Part shown: positions 9,669-17,105 of the stretch, in pieces
How positions within the stretch are numbered: the stretch's first letter is position 1
Layout of the letters: every line of letters begins with the position of its first letter
Notes under the pieces: generated by a model
What the model saw: the letters and a program-made list of their open reading frames with translations, nothing else
Databases searched by the model: none
What the model was told of the DNA's origin: nothing
Program-made: the position numbers and the translations under genes
Source of the DNA: Candidatus Alloclostridium intestinigallinarum
Lineage (GTDB): Bacteria; Bacillota; Clostridia; Christensenellales; UBA3700
Direction of reading: 5' to 3'
DNA: 64,000 nt
NCBI GenBank assembly: GCA_904382605.1
Contig: CAJFJA010000005.1
Coordinates: 66,529-130,528, forward strand

Positions 9669-9950
9669 ATGAACAAGTACGAAGCGCTTTACATTATCGA
9701 CAAAGACGTTACCGACGAAGGCAAGCAGGCTGTCATCGACAAGCTCAGCGAAGCCGTTACGGCAAGCGGCGGCGAAGTGCTGAACGTGGACAAGTGGGGC
9801 ATGCGCAAATACGCTTATCCCATCAACTTCAAAAACGAAGGCTACTACGTTCTTATGAACTTCAACGCGCCCGCTTCCGTTCCCGCGGAATTGGACAGAC
9901 TTGTACGCATAATGGACGAAACCGTCCGAATCATGACGGTAAGAAAGTAA
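9669..9950 (+). CDS. rpsF: 30S ribosomal protein S6
   Basis: Component of the small-subunit platform that binds 16S rRNA as a dimer with S18. It has 93 residues with the family pattern MNKYEALYIID, a WGMRKYAYPI strand and EGYYVLMNF. The ATG follows AAAGGAGG with ideal spacing. It is first in the classic rpsF-ssb-rpsR operon. There is no glutamate-rich tail. Confidence 0.96.
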   Translation: MNKYEALYIIDKDVTDEGKQAVIDKLSEAVTASGGEVLNVDKWGMRKYAYPINFKNEGYYVLMNFNAPASVPAELDRLVRIMDETVRIMTVRK

Positions 9951-9959
9951 GAGGGAAAA

Positions 9960-10388
9960 ATGAACAAAGTATTTTTGATTGGAAATCTGACGAGAGATCC
10001 GGAAGTGAGCACTACTGCCAGCGGTATTCCCATGTGCAGGTTCGCTATCGCGGTCAACCGTCGTTTTTCCAGGGACGACAACAACAATAACACCGACTTT
10101 TTTAACGTAGTAACCTGGAGAGGCGTTGCCGAATCCTGCGGCAAGGTCCTCAGCAAGGGCAGAAAAGTCGCGGTAAGCGGTTCCATACAACTCCGCAATT
10201 ACGAAGCCCAGGACGGCTCGCGCAGACAGGCTGTCGACGTGGTGGCGGACGAAGTGGAATTTTTGCCTTCCGGCGGCGACAGGAGCGGCGGCGAAAACAA
10301 TAACTATCACGAAGCGCCCGCTCGCAGGGAAGCGCCCCGTCCCGTCCAGGACCTCACGCCCGTGGACGACGACGACCTTCCGTTCTAA
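9960..10388 (+). CDS. ssb: Single-stranded DNA-binding protein
   Basis: Binds single-stranded DNA in replication, repair and recombination as a tetramer. It has 142 residues: an OB fold at about 1-105 opening MNKVFLIGNLTRDPEV, with FFNVVTWRG and GSIQLRNYEA, then a flexible linker rich in Gly, Asn and Arg. The acidic tip ends DDDDLPF, the standard docking peptide for partner proteins. It lies 9 bases after rpsF with an AGAGGG site. The position between two ribosomal genes is the normal Firmicutes order. Confidence 0.96.
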   Translation: MNKVFLIGNLTRDPEVSTTASGIPMCRFAIAVNRRFSRDDNNNNTDFFNVVTWRGVAESCGKVLSKGRKVAVSGSIQLRNYEAQDGSRRQAVDVVADEVEFLPSGGDRSGGENNNYHEAPARREAPRPVQDLTPVDDDDLPF

Positions 10389-10404
10389 TAAGGAGTAAAA
10401 TAAA

Positions 10405-10665
10405 ATGGCTGAAGAAAAAGAAAAGGTTGTAAAACCGGCACGCCCTGCCAAAAGGGTACCCCATAAGAAGGTTTGCAATTTCTGTGTGGACAAGGTTGAC
10501 GAAATCGACTACAAGGACGTCGCCAAGCTGCGCAGATACATCACCGAAAGCGGCAAGATTATGCCCCGCCGCATGACCGGTACCTGCGCCAGACACCAGC
10601 GCATGGTTGCCGAAGCAATCAAGAGAGCAAGGGTTATGGCGTTGCTGCCTTATGTAGCAGACTAA
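10405..10665 (+). CDS. rpsR: 30S ribosomal protein S18
   Basis: Binds 16S rRNA with S6 in the platform. It has 86 residues. CNFCVDK near the N-terminus keeps two cysteines, a zinc-type variant of S18. [12 protein letters not shown] and the C-terminal [19 protein letters not shown] are typical. An AAGGAG site precedes the ATG, and a strong terminator follows at 10691-10724. Confidence 0.96.
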   Translation: MAEEKEKVVKPARPAKRVPHKKVCNFCVDKVDEIDYKDVAKLRRYITESGKIMPRRMTGTCARHQRMVAEAIKRARVMALLPYVAD

Positions 10666-10690
10666 CCCTTAGATTAACGTATATTGTAAA

Positions 10691-10724
10691 AAAAGAGAGG
10701 AGGCGGTTGCCTTCTCTCTTTTTT
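10691..10724 (+). terminator. Terminator of the rpsF-ssb-rpsR operon
   Basis: GAGAGGAGGC and GCCTTCTCTC form a 10-pair stem with a GGTT loop, followed by TTTTTT. Confidence 0.92.
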
Positions 10725-10727
10725 CGA

Positions 10728-10852
10728 GGGCACCGCGCATAAGCACCCTACTGCGGTGTCAAGCCAACTTTTTCCTCAGTCACGTACGCCTAGTACGCTC
10801 GCTCGCAAAAAGATTGCCTTTCCTAGCATTAGGGCACTTCTTCGCGGTGCGT
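10728..10852 (-). repeat. Palindromic repeat family B, copy 2
   Basis: The reverse complement matches 8355-8482 almost base for base outside one internal stem. In that stem both arms have changed together (CTTTTT/AAAAAG in place of ATTTTT/AAAAAT, and CAA/TTG in place of the neighbouring pairs), so folding is kept. It begins 4 bases after the rpsR terminator. Confidence 0.85.
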
Positions 10853-10879
10853 TTGGTTGCGGCTTTAACTAGGTGAAAG

Positions 10880-10965
10880 TTAAGGGCATTGCGAAGATAT
10901 TTGCTTAGAAATTCCGTTTTGTCACTTCAAAGAGTAATCAGTGGTGAAGCGCACACCGCTTCCGG
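10880..10965 (-). repeat. Diverged inverted copy of repeat family A
   Basis: GCATTGCGAAGATA at about 10886 and the CACTTCAAAGAGTAATCAGTGG segment at about 10916 match the reverse complement of the 8126-8325 blocks. The palindromic core has decayed. No gene is seen in 10853-11093. Confidence 0.6.
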
Positions 10966-11016
10966 TGCGTTTGGTTGCGGCGTTTAACAAGGTGGAACAA
11001 TTATAATATATAAGCG

Positions 11017-11087
11017 AAGCAAAACCGCGCTTTTGCGAGCGTTACCTATAAAATTCGCCGTGCGGATTTTCCCGTAAGGGCGGAAAG
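11017..11087 (+). repeat. Dispersed repeat family C, copy 1
   Basis: About 70 bases (AAAACCGCGCTTTTGCGA ... ATTCGCCGTGCGGATTTT ... AAGGGCGGAAAG) that match 30709-30776 on the other strand with only scattered differences. It holds no ORF. Confidence 0.8.
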
Positions 11088-11093
11088 GGTGAA

Positions 11094-11195
11094 TTTTCGC
11101 GCAAAAGGCAAGTTTGCTTAAATATATACTTTGCGCGAAAAGAAGGGGAAACCTGTTCTCAAGCAAGCATAGCTTGCGAATGAACGGGTTTCCCC
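11094..11195. repeat. Two consecutive long hairpins
   Basis: The first is a perfect 12-pair stem, TTTTCGCGCAAA (11094-11105) with TTTGCGCGAAAA (11130-11141). Three bases later GGGGAAACC...GGTTTCCCC forms a second stem (11145-11195), with an inner GCAAGC/GCTTGC stem. They lie between rpsR and nagA, which converge. No ORF is present. Confidence 0.75.
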
Positions 11196-11205
11196 TTAAA
11201 GCGTA

Positions 11206-11276
11206 GGCGCAAAGTGCCGTGCGAATGTTTTTTTCGCTTTGATTAATGCTTTATCGCACGGCACTTTCATTCGGCG
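11206..11276 (-). terminator. Long stem-loop after nagA
   Basis: AAAGTGCCGTGCGA and TCGCACGGCACTTT pair perfectly (11211-11224 with 11253-11266), extended by GGCGC/GCGCC. The 28-base loop and the lack of a U-run after the stem make it atypical, but it directly follows the nagA stop and is the only candidate terminator there. Confidence 0.5.
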
Positions 11277-11281
11277 CCTAA

Positions 11282-12418
11282 TTACAGCATCAGCGTTTTT
11301 ACCACGTTCAGACGCTCGTCGAGAAGATTTATATCCGCCAGAAGTCCGGGTCTTATATCTCCTCTATCCGTAAGTCCCGTAAGTTTTGCGGGGGTAAGGG
11401 TAGCCATCGTCAGAAGGTCTTCCGCGGGATAGCCCTGTTCGTACAGGCGCGAAACCATTCTGGATACGGGAGTGACCGAGCCGGCGTAGGTGTGTTTGTC
11501 GGGGAGCACGGCAACGCCGTCTTCTATGCGTATCGCCTGTGCGCTCTCGCCGCTTCCCAGGAAGTAGTCGCCGTCCTTCATTCCGGCTACGGAAAGAGAG
11601 TCGGAAACAAAGCATATTCCGTCCTTGCCTTTGAGGCGGTAGAAGATTTTGAACAGGGGATCGGGGACGTGGCGGTCGTCTGCGATGACTTCGCATACCA
11701 GCCTGTCGTCCGCAAGCGCCGTTTCGAAAAGCCCCAGGTGTTTTTTGGGCGAAGGGTAGCGGCGTGAAGCGTGGGAAGTGCAGTTCCCCATATGGGTGAC
11801 GCTGCTTGCGCCCGCTTCTATGCAGGCGTATATCTCGTCGTCGATACTGCCGTCGTGACCTATGGAAACCTGAATGCCCAGGCTTGAGCACAGCGCGGTT
11901 ACAAAGGGCGCTCCGGCAAGGTCGGGTGCCACGGTTATTCGGCGGACCATATCGCGGTTGCGCGTTATGAACGCGGTGTTGTTTTTATCCGGATTAAGCA
12001 GTTTGTCCAAAGGGTGCGCTCCCGCGGCTTTCGGAGAAAGGAAGGGACCTTCCAGATGCGCTCCGGCAAGGCGCGCGCCGTTTGTCTTGTACGAGCGCAT
12101 ATTGGCAAGCGCGGCTTCTACGTCCGCAATGTCCGCGGTCATGGTCGTGGGGCAGAACGAGGTAATGCCCGTGGACAGATGGTATTTTGCCACGGTATCT
12201 ATGGCCTCGTACGTGGGTTCCATGCAGTCCTTGCCCCAGCCGCCGTGGGTGTGGATGTCGATGTATCCCGCGCAGGCTATCATTCCGCCTCCGTCTATGA
12301 CGTCGCCCATAATCATATTGCCGACGGAAACTATTCTGCCGTCCTCCACGACTATGCTGCATTTGGATTTGATTTTGCCCTCGGAAAAGGGGCGTACGTT
12401 TACTATCGTCTTTTTCAT
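11282..12418 (-). CDS. nagA: N-acetylglucosamine-6-phosphate deacetylase
   Basis: Removes acetate from GlcNAc-6-phosphate, giving glucosamine-6-phosphate for glycolysis or wall synthesis. It is an amidohydrolase of 378 residues. Metal- and substrate-site segments are visible: HTHGGWG, AHLEGPF, the histidine in SIGHDGS, THMGNCTS, and the likely catalytic aspartate in CFVSDSLS. The last two differ slightly from the usual THLFNAM and VTDA. I place the start at the ATG at 12418, whose ATGA overlaps the upstream stop, with GGGAG upstream. It is co-transcribed with the GH20-like gene, which fits release and processing of amino sugars. Nothing for the next step (nagB) is in the window. Confidence 0.9.
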   Translation of the reverse strand: MKKTIVNVRPFSEGKIKSKCSIVVEDGRIVSVGNMIMGDVIDGGGMIACAGYIDIHTHGGWGKDCMEPTYEAIDTVAKYHLSTGITSFCPTTMTADIADVEAALANMRSYKTNGARLAGAHLEGPFLSPKAAGAHPLDKLLNPDKNNTAFITRNRDMVRRITVAPDLAGAPFVTALCSSLGIQVSIGHDGSIDDEIYACIEAGASSVTHMGNCTSHASRRYPSPKKHLGLFETALADDRLVCEVIADDRHVPDPLFKIFYRLKGKDGICFVSDSLSVAGMKDGDYFLGSGESAQAIRIEDGVAVLPDKHTYAGSVTPVSRMVSRLYEQGYPAEDLLTMATLTPAKLTGLTDRGDIRPGLLADINLLDERLNVVKTLML

Positions 12419-13989
12419 TTTCTGTTCTCCCGGACTTCGATGTACTGATCGGTCAGATTGTAGTAGTATTGTTTTCTCAACCGCGAAATGAAATTGCGCG
12501 GCATACATATCTTATCCTTTGCGTAATTTATACCGCTTCCTTCCAGAAGTTCGCGGTATGCGGCAAGCCGCCTGGTAAAGCGCTGCCTGTTCTTTTCCCC
12601 CGGTTCCGTCCACGCCGCTTCTGCAAGCGCCGCCATGCGCGGAAACAGGCACATATCGAATTTTTCCCTGTCGTATATCCATTCCGTCCACAGGTTTGCC
12701 TGGATGCCCATAACCTTGCCGTGCAGGTAGCGGCAGCCTTTCAGCTCCTTGTCCGGGTCGAATTCGTACGTCCTGAGCAGGGGCAGGGAGCAGTACGGCA
12801 GGTCGAAGTTCAGATATTCCGGACGGGACACGATATAGCTCCTTCCCCAGCGCAGCTGGTCGGGAATCGTTTTGTCGCGCCCGGCTGAAGAATAAATGCC
12901 TATTATGTCGCGGCTCATGCCGTCCGCCATTGCGCCGTTTTCGCACAGCATACGCCTGCCCCTTTTCTTCAGATGCTCCGATACGTCGTTCAGAAACGCC
13001 GCCTGAAGCTGTTTGGGATCGTGCATGAAGTGTTCCTGCATATACTTGCGGCAGCTGTCGCATTTCAGCCACTTTTCCGCGTGCAGATCCGCCGCCCGCA
13101 CCGATATGTACGGGGAGGGGAACAGCTCGCATATTTCATCGAGAACGCCCGTTATGAATTCGCGCGTTTCGCTGCCGCTTGCGCAAAGCAGAGTGCCGCG
13201 GTCGCCGAAAGACGTGGCGACGGGCATACTCCGGTCCGTGCAGGTTATCTGCGGATATGCCGCCGCCATGGCGCCAACGTGCGTGGGAAGGGAAATTTCC
13301 GGCATGACAAGGATTCCCATGGCGTGCGCTTTGGATACTATTTCTTTTATGTCTTCCTGCGTATAAAAGCCTTCGTAGCCCTGTCCGCAGAATTTTTCCG
13401 AACGTATTCCGCCCACCTGCGTGTCCGACCTGCGCGAACCTATCTCGTGGAGCAGGGGATAGCGCTTGCTCTCTATCCTCCAGCCCTGGTCGTCCGCAAG
13501 ATGCCAGCACAGCGCGTTCAGCTTGTGCATTGCCATTATCTCCAGAAGCCTCAGCACTTCGTCTTTGCCGAAAAAGTGGCGCGATTCGTCCAGCATAAGT
13601 CCGCGCCAGCGGAAACGCGGCTTGTCCGCAATATAGCAGTAGGGCAGTCCGGCCTCCGCCGCATGGAATTTGTGCAACTCCAGCATCTGGTAAAGCGTTT
13701 GGCATGCATAAATGAATCCGGAGGCTTTGGAAGCGCGGATGTCTATTCCCTTGCCGCTTATCTCAATCGAGTACTCTTCCTGTCCGTAATCCGTGACCGG
13801 ATTGAAGTCTATGATGATATCGCCTTCGTCCTCAACATGCAGCGAGGGCAGACTTTTATGCAGATCCGCCGTAAACTTTTCCGCAATGGAGGAGTATTTT
13901 TCCGGACAGCGCACGGTTACCGTGCCTTTCATCTCCAGACTGCCTTCGTGCAGACGTACTTTATTCGGATAAGGTATTACGTTCAACAT
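12415..13989 (-). CDS. Glycoside hydrolase family 20-like beta-N-acetylhexosaminidase
   Basis: GH20 enzymes remove terminal GlcNAc or GalNAc by substrate-assisted catalysis. This 524-residue protein has the GH20b N-terminal domain at about 1-115, then a TIM barrel starting RFRWRGLMLDESRHF, with WHLADDQGWRIE and a late WTEW-type segment. It has no signal peptide, so it is probably intracellular. The catalytic pair that normally reads GGDE is replaced: residues 296-305 read SVRAADLHAE, which puts Ala and Asp where Asp and Glu should be. MPEIDMPGH is also changed to MPEISLPTH. It may be inactive, altered in chemistry, or a binding protein. It has its own promoter and is followed by nagA with a 4-base overlap. 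Confidence 0.82.
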   Translation of the reverse strand: MLNVIPYPNKVRLHEGSLEMKGTVTVRCPEKYSSIAEKFTADLHKSLPSLHVEDEGDIIIDFNPVTDYGQEEYSIEISGKGIDIRASKASGFIYACQTLYQMLELHKFHAAEAGLPYCYIADKPRFRWRGLMLDESRHFFGKDEVLRLLEIMAMHKLNALCWHLADDQGWRIESKRYPLLHEIGSRRSDTQVGGIRSEKFCGQGYEGFYTQEDIKEIVSKAHAMGILVMPEISLPTHVGAMAAAYPQITCTDRSMPVATSFGDRGTLLCASGSETREFITGVLDEICELFPSPYISVRAADLHAEKWLKCDSCRKYMQEHFMHDPKQLQAAFLNDVSEHLKKRGRRMLCENGAMADGMSRDIIGIYSSAGRDKTIPDQLRWGRSYIVSRPEYLNFDLPYCSLPLLRTYEFDPDKELKGCRYLHGKVMGIQANLWTEWIYDREKFDMCLFPRMAALAEAAWTEPGEKNRQRFTRRLAAYRELLEGSGINYAKDKICMPRNFISRLRKQYYYNLTDQYIEVRENRK

Positions 13990-14034
13990 ATCTTTCCTAT
14001 TTATCTTCCTTATTAAACGATAGTATCTGTCATT

Positions 14035-14063
14035 ATTATATATCCAAACGAATATAATTGCAA
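14035..14063 (-). promoter_or_regulatory. Sigma-A promoter of the GH20-like/nagA operon
   Basis: On the minus strand TTGCAA, a 17-base spacer and TATAAT. A perfect 9-base palindrome GATAGTATC at 14019-14027 lies just downstream of the -10 and could be an operator half-site, which is a guess. Confidence 0.85.
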
Positions 14064-14306
14064 GGCTTTACGCTCTCCGCGCGGCCGTTTAGCGCCGCGG
14101 AGGAGGGGAATTTTCCTTTCCCACTTTACAAGTTTTTGACAAATAAAGACGATTTTGCGTCGTTTTTATAACCTATAGTATATAATGTCTGCAATAAAAA
14201 AGCCGGATGAGGCAGATTTTAATAATTAATGCTTTACAATACGCGCGGAATATAGTAAAATTAGTATGCGGCCGACAGGACGTAAAAGAAAATTAAGAGG
14301 TGGATT
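14064..14306 (+). other. Intergenic region before the secreted-type protein
   Basis: No ORF. It is AT-rich in 14120-14260, with several TATAAT-like boxes (14181-14186, 14251-14256), but none has a good -35 at 17 bases. TTGACA at 14136-14141 is wrongly spaced for all of them. A promoter is likely here, but I cannot place it. Confidence 0.4.
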
Positions 14307-15920
14307 ATGAACAAAAAGTTTACGTTGACGCTTATCATAGCCGTTGCGCTTGTCAGCGTCATCGCATTCTCCGCTTGTGGCTTTACCGCCGTTGCGGAAG
14401 GATCTGTTTGGGACGATATGGAGTATCCTTATCCCAAAGCAAGCGTTACATCGCCCGGCTTCAGCGGCTATACCGCTGCTTCCGATATGATTCTGGAGGA
14501 AGGGGAAACCCTTACTGCTATTAGCGCGGAAATAGCTTCCGATCCCTGGCTGCTCTATCAGACCATGCGTAAAAACCAGGGCAAGGTAAGCGGTTACGCA
14601 CAGGTTACCAATACCGTATCTCAAATTGAAATCACCCTTACGGAAGCGCTTATAGTTATCGGCGCGGGAACGTCTACCGTGGGCGATCCGATAACTCAAT
14701 ATGCAAGCTGGATGACTGCTCAGGACGGAAATGGCAATTCGTATTCCCAGACCGTCAGTCAGATGGACAGGCTTTTGCCCGGACTTAATTCCATCGCTTC
14801 TATGTTCGGTGTATGGGAAAAGAGCGCGACTATCGACGACGTCAGCTATTGGCAGGAGGGCGATAAGGCTTCCCGTAAATTTGACGAAACCGCACCTGCG
14901 GGCGTTTCCGCAAGCTGGATAGGAGAGGTTAAGGTCAGTGAAGGCGGCGTCACCTACGATACGTCCGACTTTGATTACAATAAACGTGTAACCGAGAATG
15001 TAGCCGCCGATACTTACAGAGTATATGCCGGGAGCGCCAGCGAACTCGGCGAATATGCTACGCCCAACTCGAACGGAAAGAACGCATCCAACTGGGACGA
15101 AGTCGGTAACAGAGTTATCAAGGTCCAGTTCATGGGTTCCGACGGAAAATGGGGCTATGATACGTGGCTGGTATGGGATGACCAGGAAGGTAACATCGAA
15201 GGCCGTTATGTCGGATTTGATCGTGACAGGTGGTATACCGCTCTGCCCAGCCGTGGCGACGGCATCTCCAACTACCTGGTAAACGAAGAAACTTTTGATA
15301 AGACAAACAGCACCGTTACCACCCAGACCGTGGACGGACATACGCTCTATGTGCTTGACGTCAAGCTGCAGGAAACGGATAATTACAGCTGGGATCTTAT
15401 CACTTCCGGCGAATTCGGGTCTTTGCAGGGCGGCATTGTCGACTTCGTAGGTTTTTCCGCAGTTGACTCTCTGTTCAGTAAAGATCTTACCCTGACGTAC
15501 GAAATCTGGGATACCGGCGTTATCCGCCGCGTCATCAAGCAATATTCCGTTGAAAGTGTTGAAGGGGCCGCTGGTGACAAGTCTATGCAGATAGACGTGC
15601 TTAACGGAAGTTCCAAGGCGTACGGATCCGCAACCAACAGCCAGATACAGGAGTATGCTTATGCCGGTTCCGTAGTTGACATTTCCGGAAGTAATGCAAT
15701 GTATGCGTTTGCAGCCGGCGGACTCGGTTTGTTCGAAAGAATAGGCGTGGGCGTAGGCGTAGGCGCTGCGGTGCTTATCGTTCTTATCGTTACCCTGGTA
15801 GTGCTCGCCAAGAAGGGCGTTATCGGCAAGAAGAAGAACAAGAAAGCTGCGGCTGAAGGTCCCGCTGAAGACGCCGGCGTTTCCGAAGGCGACGGCGCTG
15901 ACGAAGAAAACAAGAATTAA
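14307..15920 (+). CDS. Secreted or membrane-anchored protein of unknown function
   Basis: I do not recognise the family. Residues 1-25 form a signal peptide (MNKKF then a hydrophobic stretch). A cysteine in FSACG could be a weak lipobox, but Phe at -3 is unusual. The body of about 450 residues is polar and rich in Ser, Thr, Gly and Asp, with no cysteines, as in extracellular beta-rich proteins. Near the C-terminus a glycine-valine-rich transmembrane segment (about 482-506) is followed by a lysine cluster KKKNKK and a short acidic tail. This predicts an exported domain held by a C-terminal anchor with a cytoplasmic tail. The start has an AAGAGGTGG site. It lies 48 bases before the kinase gene, possibly in one transcript. 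Confidence 0.7.
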   Translation: MNKKFTLTLIIAVALVSVIAFSACGFTAVAEGSVWDDMEYPYPKASVTSPGFSGYTAASDMILEEGETLTAISAEIASDPWLLYQTMRKNQGKVSGYAQVTNTVSQIEITLTEALIVIGAGTSTVGDPITQYASWMTAQDGNGNSYSQTVSQMDRLLPGLNSIASMFGVWEKSATIDDVSYWQEGDKASRKFDETAPAGVSASWIGEVKVSEGGVTYDTSDFDYNKRVTENVAADTYRVYAGSASELGEYATPNSNGKNASNWDEVGNRVIKVQFMGSDGKWGYDTWLVWDDQEGNIEGRYVGFDRDRWYTALPSRGDGISNYLVNEETFDKTNSTVTTQTVDGHTLYVLDVKLQETDNYSWDLITSGEFGSLQGGIVDFVGFSAVDSLFSKDLTLTYEIWDTGVIRRVIKQYSVESVEGAAGDKSMQIDVLNGSSKAYGSATNSQIQEYAYAGSVVDISGSNAMYAFAAGGLGLFERIGVGVGVGAAVLIVLIVTLVVLAKKGVIGKKKNKKAAAEGPAEDAGVSEGDGADEENKN

Positions 15921-15929
15921 GACACAAAT

Positions 15930-16021
15930 TCAAGGCAAGGAAGAGTATTCTTCCGAAAAAGGTAGTAAATGAATTTATTTGACATTGCAGGGCAATTCTC
16001 CACTTTGGGGAATTGCCTTGA
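15930..16021 (+). promoter_or_regulatory. Alternative RNA pairing around the kinase start codon
   Basis: GGCAATTC (15991-15998) and GAATTGCC (16010-16017) form a perfect hairpin just inside the coding region. TCAAGGCAA (15930-15938), upstream of the start, is a perfect complement of TTGCCTTGA (16013-16021). The two pairings exclude each other and span the ribosome-binding site. The role is inferred. Confidence 0.35.
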
Positions 16022-17081
16022 TGTGAAACCGTTCGGAAACGGACACATCAACGATACATACGCCGTCACTTGCGCAAGCGAGGGCGGCGTGCGCAGGTAT
16101 ATTTTGCAGAGGCTGAATTCCCGCGTATTTCCCCATCCCACCGCGCTGATGAACAATTTCGCGGCGGTAAGCGCTTATTTGCGTTCAATCGTGAAAAAAG
16201 ACGGAGGGGACGCCGATACGGAATGTTTACGCCTTATTCCCACGCTAAACGGAGCGGATTATTATGTGGATAAGCAGGGCGAAGTGTGGAGAATGACCCA
16301 GCTTATCGAAAATACGGACGCCTATCTTATAGCGGAGAACAGGGATATGTTCGAAGACGCGGGCAGGGCGTTCGGCCTTTTCATCAAGCGACTGGAAGGG
16401 TTTGACGCTTCCACGCTTATCGAAGTGATTCCCGATTTTCACAACACGGTCAAGAGGTACGAAAACCTGGAAAAAGCCGTTGCCGAAGATAAAGCGGGCA
16501 GAGCGGCGGGCGTTTCCGACCTTATAGACTTTGCGCGTGCGCGTAGGGACAAGACGGGTATAATTACCGGCGCCCTTGCAAAGGGTGAAATTCCGCTGCG
16601 CGTCACCCATAACGATACCAAACTCAACAACGTGCTCATCGACGTGGCGACCAAAAAAGCCGTCTGCGTGATAGACCTGGATACGGTCATGCCCGGAAGT
16701 CTGCTTTACGACTTCGGCGACGCGATAAGGGTGGGCTGTTCCACGGCAAAAGAAGACGAGCCGGATTTGGACAAGGTACATTTCGACAAGGAAAATTTCG
16801 TCGCGTTTACCCGCGGATTCATGCGCGGGCTGGGCGACAGTATAACGGATAAAGAACGCGAACTGCTCCCCGTAGGGGCGATACTTATGACGTTTGAATG
16901 CGGAATGCGGTTCCTCACCGATTATCTGGAAGGGGACGTGTATTTCAAAATCGCGTATCCCGAGCACAATCTGGTCAGGTGCCGCGCGCAGTTCAGGCTG
17001 GTGGAGGAGTTGGAAGAAAATCTTCCGTTCATGCATGAAACGGTGCAGAAGGTGTATGCCGGGCTGCATCAAAAGAGATAA
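15969..17081 (+). CDS. Phosphotransferase (APH fold), N-acetylhexosamine 1-kinase-like
   Basis: Predicted to phosphorylate a sugar at the anomeric hydroxyl with ATP. It has 370 residues in the aminoglycoside-phosphotransferase/choline-kinase fold. The nucleotide loop is GNGHINDTY, the catalytic loop THNDTKLNNVLID holds the base aspartate and Asn, and the metal-binding aspartate follows in VIDLDTVMPG. The opening and length match NahK-type enzymes, which convert GlcNAc or GalNAc to the 1-phosphate. The next gene is galE, the same order as in the lacto-N-biose/galacto-N-biose pathway. Neither a lacto-N-biose phosphorylase nor a nucleotidyltransferase is in the window, so the substrate is inferred. 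A weak AAGG site precedes the start. Confidence 0.78.
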   Translation: MNLFDIAGQFSTLGNCLDVKPFGNGHINDTYAVTCASEGGVRRYILQRLNSRVFPHPTALMNNFAAVSAYLRSIVKKDGGDADTECLRLIPTLNGADYYVDKQGEVWRMTQLIENTDAYLIAENRDMFEDAGRAFGLFIKRLEGFDASTLIEVIPDFHNTVKRYENLEKAVAEDKAGRAAGVSDLIDFARARRDKTGIITGALAKGEIPLRVTHNDTKLNNVLIDVATKKAVCVIDLDTVMPGSLLYDFGDAIRVGCSTAKEDEPDLDKVHFDKENFVAFTRGFMRGLGDSITDKERELLPVGAILMTFECGMRFLTDYLEGDVYFKIAYPEHNLVRCRAQFRLVEELEENLPFMHETVQKVYAGLHQKR

Positions 17082-17105
17082 TATATAAAAGAAGGAGGCG
17101 GCAAA

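Noticed and set aside
8126-10965. Composite transposon
   Set aside because: The inverted repeats enclose only housekeeping genes and no transposase.
14136-14186. Promoter TTGACA with TATAAT before the secreted protein
   Set aside because: The spacing is about 39 bases, far from 17, and no better pair was found.
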